From Streptomyces dysideae (lineage in GTDB: Bacteria > Actinomycetota > Actinomycetes > Streptomycetales > Streptomycetaceae): a DNA stretch of 64,000 nucleotides. This document shows, one piece after another, positions 42,739 through 51,033 of this stretch. Below the pieces are notes generated by a model that did not search any database, was not told where the DNA came from, and saw nothing but the letters and a program-made list of their open reading frames with translations. A program made the position numbers and the translations under genes. Position 1 is the first letter of the stretch. Every line of letters begins with the position of its first letter. Location of the stretch: positions 1 through 64,000 of the forward strand of contig NZ_KQ949094.1 of NCBI RefSeq assembly GCF_001514305.1, in the 5' to 3' direction.

Positions 42739-44024
42739 GCCTCCACCTTCTTGGCGTCAGCAGCCGGGCTGCTCTGGGCGGGTGAGATGTGCGAGGAGGC
42801 CGCGGAGCTGAAGTCGTATGCAGTCTCGGCGTGCGCGGCCTGGTCGATGCCGCTGATCTCGTCGTCCTCGGAGGCGCGGAAGCCGATCGTCTTCTGGATG
42901 GCGAAGGCGAGGATGTAGGTCACCACGAAGGTGTAGCCCATCACCGAGAAGGCACCGATGGCCTGCGACAGGAACTGGTCGCCGCCGCCCTTGCCGTCGA
43001 TGGCGAGGAAACCGACCATCAGGGTGCCGAGGACACCGCCGACGAGGTGGACGCCCACGACGTCCAGGGAGTCGTCGTAACCGAGCTTGTACTTGAGGCT
43101 GACGGCCCAGGAGCAGACGGCACCGGCGACGACACCGATGAGCAGGGCGCCGAAGATGTTGACGTTGCCACCGGACGGGGTGATCGCGACGAGACCGGCG
43201 ACGGCACCGGAGCAGGCGCCGAGCGTGGTGAACGCGCCGTGCCGGATGCGCTCGTAGATGAGCCAGCCGAGCATGGCGGCACCGGTCGCGACCTGCGTGT
43301 TGATCGCCATCTGGGCGGTGACGCCGTCGACGCCGAGCTCGGAGCCGGCGTTGAAGCCGAACCAGCCGAACCACAGCAGGGCGGTGCCGAGCAGGACCAG
43401 CGGCATGTTGTGCGGCCGCATCGGGTCCTTCTTGAAGCCGACACGCTTGCCGACCACGAGGACCACGGCGAGCGCGGCGATACCGGCGTTGATGTGGACC
43501 GCGGTACCACCGGCGAAGTCGATCACCGGGGTGTCGAGGCTGGCGAGCCAGCCGCCGCCCCAGACCCAGTGGGCGACCGGGAAGTAGACCACGGTGACCC
43601 ACAGGCCGATGAAGATCATCCACGCGCCGAACTTGACGCGGTCGGCGATGGCGCCGCTGATCAGGGCCGCAGTGATGACGGCGAACAGCATCTGGAAGAG
43701 GGAGAAGGCGAACGTGGCGATCTGGTGCGCTTCGCCGTTCTCGTCCGTCACGAAGCTGGCCACCGTGCTGGCGGCGTCGACGCCCTTGAGCCCGATCATG
43801 TCCAGGTTGCCGATGAAGCCGCCTGAGTCACCACTGAAGGCGAGCGAGTGCCCGTACAGCACCCACAGCACGCTCACGATGCCCAGCGAGATGAAGGACA
43901 TCATGAGCATGTTGAGCACGCTCTTGGAGCGGACCATGCCGCCGTAGAAGAGCGCCAGCCCAGGCGTCATCACCATGACGAGCGCTGCACTGATCAATAC
44001 GAATCCGGTATCTGTGCCGTTCAA
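42735..44024 (-). CDS. amtB: Ammonium transporter
   Basis: About 429 residues with 11 hydrophobic helices. FYGGMVRSKSVLNMLMMSF and LLWFGWFGFNAGSE are characteristic, and the pore His pair region is conserved. It conducts ammonium across the cytoplasmic membrane. I chose a TTG at 44024 (LNGTDTGFVLI) since gacgaggag lies at the right distance and homology starts there; an upstream in-frame start at 44105 would fall next to the GlnR box. First gene of the nitrogen-controlled operon. Confidence 0.92.
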   Translation of the reverse strand: MNGTDTGFVLISAALVMVMTPGLALFYGGMVRSKSVLNMLMMSFISLGIVSVLWVLYGHSLAFSGDSGGFIGNLDMIGLKGVDAASTVASFVTDENGEAHQIATFAFSLFQMLFAVITAALISGAIADRVKFGAWMIFIGLWVTVVYFPVAHWVWGGGWLASLDTPVIDFAGGTAVHINAGIAALAVVLVVGKRVGFKKDPMRPHNMPLVLLGTALLWFGWFGFNAGSELGVDGVTAQMAINTQVATGAAMLGWLIYERIRHGAFTTLGACSGAVAGLVAITPSGGNVNIFGALLIGVVAGAVCSWAVSLKYKLGYDDSLDVVGVHLVGGVLGTLMVGFLAIDGKGGGDQFLSQAIGAFSVMGYTFVVTYILAFAIQKTIGFRASEDDEISGIDQAAHAETAYDFSSAASSHISPAQSSPAADAKKVEA

Positions 44025-44144
44025 TGCCGGTATCTCCTCGTCTTTGGTACGGCCCGTGCGGGCGAGCCCTGAGCGGATTTGAGGGGTGGGCCGGTTATGC
44101 GCCACGAGATTGACGCAGCACGGTTTCGGCAGACGCCCCTCGAT

Positions 44145-44160
44145 GTTTCACCGCCGTGAC
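44145..44160 (-). promoter_or_regulatory. GlnR box upstream of amtB
   Basis: On the minus strand GTCAC-n6-GAAAC matches the GlnR a-site/b-site consensus (GTNAC-n6-GAAAC) exactly. A further GTAAC (44176-44180) lies upstream with imperfect phasing. GlnR activates amtB-glnK-glnD under nitrogen limitation in Streptomyces. Confidence 0.85.
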
Positions 44161-44232
44161 GAAGACGCCTGGCAAGTTACACATCGATGAACTGCCTGAT
44201 GTTCGGCAGTTGGATCGTTATCGTGGCGCAAC

Positions 44233-44330
44233 CTTCCCCCGAGGGGAAGCAGACCGGCCGCGGGCGGCCTTCCGATGACCTGGCATGGGGGAGCCGAGTC
44301 GGGCAGTTCGCAAGGGCCGCCCGCGGCCGG
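44233..44330 (-). terminator. Hairpins after nsdA
   Basis: A 16-bp perfect inverted repeat (ccggccgcgggcggcc at 44254, ggccgcccgcggccgg at 44315) with a 45-nt loop follows the nsdA stop on the minus strand. A tight 7-bp hairpin (cttcccc/ggggaag) is at 44233-44249. Together they insulate nsdA from the amtB promoter. Confidence 0.65.
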
Positions 44331-44353
44331 GGTTCCGGGATTTCCGCGGGGCG

Positions 44354-45847
44354 TCAGACCGCGTCGGCGGTCTCGGGGAGCTCGATGGCGAGCTTGTCGG
44401 TGAGGTCGACGACCTCGGCCAGGTCCCCGAAGTCGCGCACGGCCGTGTCGACCGTCTTTCGAATACGAGTGTTGACACGCTCGGAGCGGACCTTCTTGGC
44501 GATCTGCATGGCCTGCTCGGCGAAGACCGTGCTCTGCTCGGGCTGGCGCTGGAGCAGGTGCACGGTGGCCATGCCGATCAGATTCAGTGCGTACGACCGC
44601 TGGTGCTCGTCGTCGTCGGCGAAGAGGTCCACGGCCTGCTGCATCACGGGCTCGGCCAGCGAGGCGTACGTCGGGCTGCGGCCGGCGACGTAGGCGAGGT
44701 CGCGGTAGGAGTGGCTGTTCTCACCGTAGAGCTCGGCTTCGGAGAAGAAGCGGTTCCAGTCGGGGTCCGGCTCGTCCCACTCGTCGGCCTCGCCGAAGGT
44801 GTCCTCGGCCATCCGGACCGCCCGCTTGCACTTGCCGGGCTGGCCCATGTTGGCGTACGCGCGGGCCTCCATGGCATACAGCATCGACTGGGTGCGCGGG
44901 CTCGCGCAGTCCCGGCTGCCGTACTGCGCGAGGTGCACCAGCTCCAGTGCGTCGTCGGGCCGGCCGAGGTGAATCATCTGGCGGCTCATGCTGGACAGGA
45001 TGTACGAGCCGAGCGGCCGGTCCCCGGCCTCCTTGGCGGCGTGCAGCGCCAGGACGAAGTACTTCTGCGCGGTCGGCTGCAGACCGACGTCGTACGACAT
45101 CCAGCCGGCCAGCTCGGCCAGCTCGGCGGCGACCTTGAACAGTCTGCGGTTGGTGGCCTCGGGCTGGGGCTCCTGGAGGAGGTCCGTCACCTCGTGCAGC
45201 TGGCCGACGACCGCCTTGCGGCGCAGGCCACCCCCGCACTGGGCGTCCCACTGCCGGAACATCACGGTGGTGGACTCGAGGAGGTCCAGCTCGGGCTTGG
45301 AGAGGCGGCCACGCGCGCGTGAGGACGGCGCCGGCTCGGGTTCGTGGTGCGGGGACTGGGGCGCCGGGACCAGCCAGCGCTGCATGGGCTCGATGAGGGA
45401 CGGGCCCGCGGACAGGGCCAGCGAGGTCCCGAGGAAGCCGCGCCGCGCCAGCATCAGGTCGCTGCGCGAGAACTCGCTGAGCAGGGCCACCGTCTGCGGG
45501 CCCGTCCAGGGCAGGTCGACGCCGGACACGGACGGTGACTGGCGGGCGGCGCGCAGGCCGAGGTCCTCGACGGAGACGACACAGCCGAACCGCTCTGAGA
45601 ACAGCTCGGACAGGATCCGCGGGATCGGCTCGCGGGGGTTCTCGCCGTCCAGCCAGCGGCGTACGCGCGAGGTGTCGGTGGAGATGTGGTTGGCGCCCAA
45701 CTGGCGGGCGCGGCGGTTCACCTGGCGGGCGAGCTCGCCCTTCGACCAGCCGCTGCGCACGAACCAGGACGTGAGCAGCTCGTTCGGGCGCCTGTCAGCG
45801 TGCGCAGCGTTTCCACCAGCCGTCCCGCTTCCGCCGTTGCCGCTCAC
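44354..45847 (-). CDS. nsdA: NsdA, negative regulator of differentiation and antibiotic production
   Basis: 497 residues. An N-terminal HTH-like domain (NELLTSWFVRSGWSKGELARQVNRRARQLG) is followed by a conserved RRWLDGENPREPIPRIL segment and a C-terminal half of TPR-like helices (KVAAELAELAGWMSYDVGLQPTAQKYFVLALHAAKEAGD and onward). The sequence and its position next to amtB match nsdA of S. coelicolor, whose loss raises actinorhodin and other metabolites. GTG start at 45847 fits the known N-terminus; an upstream in-frame start exists at 45892. Confidence 0.9.
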   Translation of the reverse strand: MSGNGGSGTAGGNAAHADRRPNELLTSWFVRSGWSKGELARQVNRRARQLGANHISTDTSRVRRWLDGENPREPIPRILSELFSERFGCVVSVEDLGLRAARQSPSVSGVDLPWTGPQTVALLSEFSRSDLMLARRGFLGTSLALSAGPSLIEPMQRWLVPAPQSPHHEPEPAPSSRARGRLSKPELDLLESTTVMFRQWDAQCGGGLRRKAVVGQLHEVTDLLQEPQPEATNRRLFKVAAELAELAGWMSYDVGLQPTAQKYFVLALHAAKEAGDRPLGSYILSSMSRQMIHLGRPDDALELVHLAQYGSRDCASPRTQSMLYAMEARAYANMGQPGKCKRAVRMAEDTFGEADEWDEPDPDWNRFFSEAELYGENSHSYRDLAYVAGRSPTYASLAEPVMQQAVDLFADDDEHQRSYALNLIGMATVHLLQRQPEQSTVFAEQAMQIAKKVRSERVNTRIRKTVDTAVRDFGDLAEVVDLTDKLAIELPETADAV

Positions 45848-46295
45848 TGGAACGCCCCCATCCCTTGGACCACTTGTCACCGAGTGCGCCAAGCCCTATC
45901 AGAATGCCGGTGAGTACGGCCGCCCGTCCGGCAGTTCTCACCCTTAGGATGGAAAGCCGACTTGCCTCCGGCATACCCACAAGTGCATGTGCCCCCAGGA
46001 CCAGTGAACTCAAAGTAATCCTACGATCACCCGTCCAGCCACGACGATCCCGAAATCGCCACCATTCGCCACCCCTTCGGATGAACTCACTGCGGCCTCC
46101 AGGCGATTCACTTGACATAGGACGACCGGGAGTGGGCGGACCGATGCACTCAGGGGCGCACACCACCGAGCGCACACCCCGGGGCGCTTCCGAGCGCCGT
46201 CTGGACCGCCCGGGGGCCGGGCAGTCCGGAACACACAGGGTCACGTTCCGCATCCGCGTCGTAACCACCGGCGCGTCGGACCCGTTGGAGGGGGC
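45848..46295. promoter_or_regulatory. Divergent promoter region of nsdA and the primase/polymerase-domain gene
   Basis: The 448-bp gap has patches of lower GC (about 45900-46030). A TTGACA at 46112-46117 could be a -35 box for the rightward gene, but no good -10 box follows at 16-18 bp. No coding frame with recognisable content. Confidence 0.35.
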
Positions 46296-46952
46296 ATGGG
46301 CTTCACGATCGGCGGCATCCGGGAGATCCGCTCCGGTACACGTCGGCGCGGCCGCTCCTCGGAGTGCACCGCCGTCGCCGAGTTCACCGGGCTGTGGGGC
46401 TGGGACGTGGTTCCCGGCGCGCGGGCCGCGGCGGGCGCCTGCTCGTGCGGCCGCTCGGACTGCCGCTCCCCCGGCGCCCACCCCCTCGGCTTCGCCCCCC
46501 AGGTCCCGGCCGGGGCCACGCTCGACGAGGTGACCAAGGCGTGGGCGGAGTTCCCCGGCGCCTCGGTGATGCTGCCGGTCGGCCAGGCGTTCGACGCGAT
46601 CGAGGTGGCCGAGCCCGCAGGCCGCCGCGCCCTGGCCCGGCTGGAGCGCATGGGCCTCCCCCTCGGCCCGGTCACCGCCACCCCGGACGGCCGCGCCCAC
46701 TTCTTCGTCGCCCCGGGTGCCGCAGCCGACCTCCCCGAACTCCTCTACCGCATGGGCTGGGACGACCCGACCTCCCTCGACCTGCGCGGCCTCGGCCCCG
46801 GCACCTACCTCACGGCACCGCCGTCCGACCGGGGCGGGCTGGGTCCGGTGCGCTGGCTGCGGCCGCCGGCCCTGGACACGGCGACGAAGCCGCCGGCGGC
46901 GCGGCTACTGCTGGGGACGCTGGCGTATGTGACGCACCGGTCGCGCGCATAG
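46296..46952 (+). CDS. Bifunctional DNA primase/polymerase-domain protein
   Basis: 218 residues resembling the N-terminal Prim-Pol (AEP) domain family found in actinobacteria: CSCGRSDCRSPGAHPLGF is the hallmark Cys/His region, and LPVGQAFDAIEV and HFFVAPGA follow. The protein has only this domain, no helicase, and the catalytic acidic residues are not clearly all present. It may be a regulator derived from a primase. Conserved next to nsdA in Streptomyces. Confidence 0.75.
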   Translation: MGFTIGGIREIRSGTRRRGRSSECTAVAEFTGLWGWDVVPGARAAAGACSCGRSDCRSPGAHPLGFAPQVPAGATLDEVTKAWAEFPGASVMLPVGQAFDAIEVAEPAGRRALARLERMGLPLGPVTATPDGRAHFFVAPGAAADLPELLYRMGWDDPTSLDLRGLGPGTYLTAPPSDRGGLGPVRWLRPPALDTATKPPAARLLLGTLAYVTHRSRA

Positions 46953-46963
46953 CCGTACATGAC

Positions 46964-47003
46964 GAAGCGCCCGTCCCCCATTGCACCTCGGGGCGGGCGC
47001 TTC
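46964..47003. terminator. Bidirectional terminator between primase-domain gene and ftsY
   Basis: A perfect 10-bp stem (gaagcgcccg / cgggcgcttc) with a 20-nt loop lies between two convergent genes. Confidence 0.8.
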
Positions 47004-47034
47004 CTTGACCACATACGATTTTTCGTAGGTGGTG

Positions 47035-48240
47035 TCACTCTCCGATAAGGGCGTCAACGAACGCCTCCGGCTCGAACGGCGCCAGATCATCGGCACCCTC
47101 GCCGAGACCCACCAGCTTCACGGGTACGCCCAGCTCGCGCTGCACCGCGACGACGATGCCTCCCTTGGCCGTGCCGTCCAGCTTGGTCAGCACGATGCCG
47201 GTGATGTCGACGACCTCGGCGAAGACACGGGCCTGGACCAGGCCGTTCTGGCCCGTCGTGGCGTCCAGGACGAGCAGCACCTCGTCCAGCGGCGCGTGCT
47301 TCTCGACGACGCGCTTGACCTTGCCGAGCTCGTCCATGAGGCCGGTCTTGGTGTGCAGGCGTCCGGCGGTGTCGATGAGGACGACGTCGATGCCCATCTC
47401 CTTGCCCTCCTTCACCGCGTCGAAGGCGACGGAGGCGGGGTCGCCGCCCTCCGGCCCGCGCACGGTATAGGCGCCGACCCGCTCGCCCCAGGTCTGCAGC
47501 TGGTCGGCGGCGGCGGCACGGAAGGTGTCGGCGGCACCGAGGACCACGCTGCGGCCGTCGGCCACGAGGACGCGGGCGAGCTTGCCGGTGGTGGTGGTCT
47601 TGCCGGTGCCGTTGACGCCGACGACCATCACGATGCCGGGCTTGCTGGTCTCGGGCTCGGTCTTCACCGTGCGGTCGAAGTCGGTGCCGACCAGCTTGAG
47701 CAGCTCCTCGCGCAGCAGGCCGCGCAGCTCGTCCGGCGTGCGGGTGCCGAGCACCTTCACACGCTCGCGCAGCCCGTCGACCAGCTCCTGGGTGGGCTGC
47801 ACGCCGACGTCGGCGGTGAGCAGGATGTCCTCGATCTCCTCCCAGGTTTCGTCGTCGAGGTGCTCCCGGGACAGGAGCGCGAGCAGGCCCTGGCCCAGGG
47901 CGCTCTGCGAGCGGGAGAGCCGGGCGCGCAGGCGGACCAGGCGGCCGGCGGTGGGCTCCGGGATCTCGATCTCGGTCGGCGGGAGCTCTTCGACGACGGG
48001 CGGTTCCTCGACGGCGACGGAGCCGTCGGGAAGGTCCACCTCCTCTATCGTGCGACGCGGTTCGTCGCGCGGTGTCTCGGCCTCGTCGCCGACGTGCGGC
48101 TCGGCCGGAGGGGCGGTGATGTCGGGCGCGGCGGGGGGCGGCGGGGGCAGCGACTTCTTGCGCCGGCTGCCGATCACGAGCCCGCCGAGCGCACCGAGCA
48201 CGACCACGGCGATGACTACAGCAAGGATGAGGATTTCCAT
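47035..48240 (-). CDS. ftsY: Signal recognition particle receptor FtsY
   Basis: 401 residues. An N-terminal membrane helix (MEILILAVVIAVVVLGALGGLVIG) is followed by an acidic Pro/Glu linker, then the NG domain with GVNGTGKTTTTGKLA, DTAGRLHTKTGLMDELGKV and TKLDGTAKGG. It docks SRP-ribosome complexes at the membrane, partnering Ffh. The N-terminal helix anchor is typical of actinobacteria. Confidence 0.96.
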   Translation of the reverse strand: MEILILAVVIAVVVLGALGGLVIGSRRKKSLPPPPPAAPDITAPPAEPHVGDEAETPRDEPRRTIEEVDLPDGSVAVEEPPVVEELPPTEIEIPEPTAGRLVRLRARLSRSQSALGQGLLALLSREHLDDETWEEIEDILLTADVGVQPTQELVDGLRERVKVLGTRTPDELRGLLREELLKLVGTDFDRTVKTEPETSKPGIVMVVGVNGTGKTTTTGKLARVLVADGRSVVLGAADTFRAAAADQLQTWGERVGAYTVRGPEGGDPASVAFDAVKEGKEMGIDVVLIDTAGRLHTKTGLMDELGKVKRVVEKHAPLDEVLLVLDATTGQNGLVQARVFAEVVDITGIVLTKLDGTAKGGIVVAVQRELGVPVKLVGLGEGADDLAPFEPEAFVDALIGE

Positions 48241-48388
48241 AACCCGTCCAGTATGCGCGACCCCTCCCCGCCGGGGCCGCCGCCCGCGCCTCCGAACGGG
48301 GCAGGCCGTACCCCTGGTTACCTGACGACCCGTCAGCTATGGTCCCTCCGCACCGGCACCCCACCCGCCCGGCGAAGGGGGCTCCCCC

Positions 48389-49360
48389 ATGCCCGTCACG
48401 GTCGTCCGCTTCAACCTCGTCGAGCCCGGCGCGACCCCCGCCTCGCTCGGCGCCCGCTACCAGGCCGCCCTGGAGATGGCCGCGTACGCCGACCAGCACG
48501 GCGTCACCACCGTGCAGACCGAGGAGCACCACGGCGTCGCCAACAACTGGCTGCCGGCGCCGTTCGCCTTCGCGGGCGCGGTGTTCGGCGCGACCCGGCG
48601 CCTCGCGGTGACCGTCTCCGCGGTGATCGGCCCGCTGCACGATCCGCTGCGGCTGGCCGAGGAGATCGCCGTACTGGATCTGTTGAGCGGCGGACGGCTG
48701 GTGACCGTGGCCGGGATCGGGTACCGGCCCGAGGAGTACGCGCTGTTCGACGTGGCGTGGCGGCGGCGCGGGAAGCTCCAGGACGAGGTGCTGGAGACGC
48801 TGCTGAAGGCCTGGACGGGCGAGCCCTTCACCTACCGGGGCCGAACGGTACGGGTCACCCCTCGGCCGTATACCGAACCGCACCCCCTGCTCCTCGTCGG
48901 CGGCTCCTCCCAGGCTGCCGCCCGCCGGGCCGCCCGGCTCGGTCTGCCCTTCTTCCCCAGTGCGCATCTGCCGGAGCTGGAGGCCTACTACAAGGAACGG
49001 CTCGTCGAGTACGGCACCGAGGGCTGGACGATGATGCCCGCCGCGGAGACGCCGCTGCTGCACGTCGCCGAGGATCCCGACCGGATCTGGGCGCATTACG
49101 GCGAGCACTTCCTGCACGAGGCACGGACGTACGCCTCCTGGCAGTCCGGCGACATCCGGTCGGCGGTGAAGTCGGCGGCCACGACGGTGGCGGAGCTGCG
49201 CGCCGAGGGCGTGTACCGGATTCTGACGCCGGACGAGTGCGTGGGTCTTGGGCTGGACAACCTCGTACTGCATCCGCTGTCGGGCGGGATGCCGGTGGAG
49301 GAGGGATGGCGGAGTCTGCGGCTGTTCTGCGAAGGCGTGCTGCCCCGGCTCAGCGGGTGA
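48389..49360 (+). CDS. LLM-class flavin-dependent oxidoreductase
   Basis: 323 residues of the luciferase-like TIM barrel: TTVQTEEHHGVANNWLPAPF, the GRLVTVAGIGYRPEEYALF segment, and PLLLVGGSSQAAARRAARLG for FMN/F420 phosphate binding. Family members are FMN- or F420-dependent monooxygenases or reductases; substrate unknown. The TGA stop lies within a terminator hairpin. Divergent from ftsY. Confidence 0.88.
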   Translation: MPVTVVRFNLVEPGATPASLGARYQAALEMAAYADQHGVTTVQTEEHHGVANNWLPAPFAFAGAVFGATRRLAVTVSAVIGPLHDPLRLAEEIAVLDLLSGGRLVTVAGIGYRPEEYALFDVAWRRRGKLQDEVLETLLKAWTGEPFTYRGRTVRVTPRPYTEPHPLLLVGGSSQAAARRAARLGLPFFPSAHLPELEAYYKERLVEYGTEGWTMMPAAETPLLHVAEDPDRIWAHYGEHFLHEARTYASWQSGDIRSAVKSAATTVAELRAEGVYRILTPDECVGLGLDNLVLHPLSGGMPVEEGWRSLRLFCEGVLPRLSG

Positions 49361-49378
49361 GCCGGGGCAGCACGCCTT
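49332..49378 (+). terminator. Very long hairpin overlapping the LLM gene stop codon
   Basis: Perfect 21-bp arms (49332-49352 and 49358-49378) with a 5-nt gcggg loop. The TGA stop is the first three bases of the right arm, so the last eight or so codons are part of the terminator. Confidence 0.9.
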
Positions 49379-49385
49379 ACGGGTG

Positions 49386-49424
49386 TCGAGGAGCGGGCAG
49401 CGGGGACTTGGCCCCGCTCCTCGA
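49386..49424 (-). terminator. Terminator after glcP
   Basis: A perfect 12-bp stem (tcgaggagcggg / cccgctcctcga) with a 15-nt loop, downstream of the minus-strand glcP stop and adjacent to the LLM terminator. Confidence 0.8.
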
Positions 49425-49447
49425 GTTCGAGGGCCTCTCTGCGAGGC

Positions 49448-50872
49448 TCAGCCCATCTCCTCCAGCGCCTTGCCCTTCGTCTCCGTCACGAACTTGAGGA
49501 CGAACGGAATGGAGAGCGCGGCGAAGGCCGTGTAGATCACGTACGTCACGGAGAGGTTCCAGTCGGACAGCGACGGGAAGCTCGCGGTGATGGCCCAGTT
49601 GGCGATCCACTGTGCGGAGGCGGCCACGCCCAGGGCGGCGGCGCGGATCCTGTTCGGGAACATCTCGCCGAGGAAGACCCAGACGACCACGCCCCAGGAC
49701 AGGGCGAAAAAGAGGACGAACACATGGGCGGCGACCAGGGCGATCCAGCCCTGGGTGGCCGGGAGCTTGCCGTCGACCAGGTCGAAGGAGAACGCCCAGG
49801 CCTCCAGCGCCAGGCCGATCACCATGCCGACGGAGCCGATGAGGGCCAGCGGCTTACGGCCGATGCGGTCGACAAAGATCATGGCGATCACGGTGCCGAC
49901 GATGTTGATGATCGACGTCGTGAACGAGTAGAAGAAGGACTCCGTCGGGTCGACGCCGACCGACTGCCACAGGGCCGAGGAGTAGTAGAACGCGACGTTG
50001 ATACCGACGAACTGCTGGAAGACCGAGAGGCCGATGCCGATCCAGACGATCGGCCTGAGGAAGAAGCTGCCGCCGAGCAGGTCCTTGAAGGTGGACTTGT
50101 GCTCGCTGTTCATGGCGTGCTCGATCTCGGCGACGCGGGCGTCGAGGTCGATGTCCTTGCCCTCGACCTCTTCGAGGATCTCGCGGGCACGCTCGTGCTT
50201 GCCTACGGAGATCAAAAAGCGCGGGGACTCGGGGATGGCGAAGGAGAGCAGGCCGTAGAGGACGGCCGGGACCACCATGACGCCGAGCATGACCTGCCAG
50301 GCCTCCAGGCCCATCAGGGTGCCGCGCTGGTCACCGCCGGCGGCGTTCAGCAGGCCCCAGTTGACCAGCTGCGACACGGCGATGCCGATGACGATCGCGG
50401 CCTGCTGGAAGGAACCGAGGCGGCCGCGGTAGGCCGGCGGGGCGACCTCGGCGATGTAGGCGGGGCCGATGACCGAGGCCATACCGATGGCGAAGCCACC
50501 GACGACGCGCCAGAGGGCGAGGTCCCACAGCGCGAAGGGGAGCGCCGACCCGACGGCGCTGGCCGTGAAGAGGACGGCCGATATCTGCATGCACCGGATA
50601 CGGCCGATGCGGTCGGCGATGCGGCCGGCCGTCGCGGCGCCGACGGCACAGCCGATCAGGGCGACGGCGATGACCTGAGCCAGCGCCGCGGAGCCGATGT
50701 CGTAGCGGTCACGGATGGCCTCGACGGCGCCGTTGATCACAGAGCTGTCGTAGCCGAAGAGGAAACCGCCCATCGCGGCCGCCGCCGCGATGAAGATGAC
50801 GTGCCCGAGATATTCGGGTTGAGCCGTCCTGGCTCCTGACTGGGGTCCCTGCGCTGTGCTGGTCACGTTCAA
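49448..50872 (-). CDS. glcP: Glucose permease (MFS sugar:H+ symporter)
   Basis: 474 residues, 12 hydrophobic helices, with sugar-porter signatures GRIADRIGRIRC (loop 2-3), RVVGGFAIGMASVIGPAYIAE, PESPRFL and GRKPLALIG. The sequence and the position beside smc match the S. coelicolor glucose permease GlcP, the main glucose uptake system and the entry point for glucose repression. It acts at the cytoplasmic membrane. Start at 50872 follows a gaggag-type site. Confidence 0.9.
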   Translation of the reverse strand: MNVTSTAQGPQSGARTAQPEYLGHVIFIAAAAAMGGFLFGYDSSVINGAVEAIRDRYDIGSAALAQVIAVALIGCAVGAATAGRIADRIGRIRCMQISAVLFTASAVGSALPFALWDLALWRVVGGFAIGMASVIGPAYIAEVAPPAYRGRLGSFQQAAIVIGIAVSQLVNWGLLNAAGGDQRGTLMGLEAWQVMLGVMVVPAVLYGLLSFAIPESPRFLISVGKHERAREILEEVEGKDIDLDARVAEIEHAMNSEHKSTFKDLLGGSFFLRPIVWIGIGLSVFQQFVGINVAFYYSSALWQSVGVDPTESFFYSFTTSIINIVGTVIAMIFVDRIGRKPLALIGSVGMVIGLALEAWAFSFDLVDGKLPATQGWIALVAAHVFVLFFALSWGVVVWVFLGEMFPNRIRAAALGVAASAQWIANWAITASFPSLSDWNLSVTYVIYTAFAALSIPFVLKFVTETKGKALEEMG

Positions 50873-50899
50873 CTCCTCGGGCCACGGATAACGTTGCAG

Positions 50900-50927
50900 A
50901 CCCTATGCATTCAAGCTTCGAAGTCAA
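50900..50927 (-). promoter_or_regulatory. Candidate glcP promoter
   Basis: On the minus strand a TTGACT (-35, 50922-50927) and a TAGGGT (-10, 50900-50905) are 16 bp apart. The spacer holds a near-palindrome, ttcaagcttcgaa, that could bind a regulator. The surrounding 50873-51033 gap is AT-richer than its neighbours. Confidence 0.5.
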
Positions 50928-51033
50928 CACGAGAGGAAGTACGAACATGCAACGCTTGTGTGCCCTAATTGTGTTCAAGAATTGAAGTGATCGACCGGAG
51001 CGCAGGTCAGAACAGAGTGCAGGTGGCACGCAT

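Noticed and set aside
46112..46150. TTGACA promoter for the primase/polymerase-domain gene
   Set aside because: No acceptable -10 box at 16-18 bp spacing.
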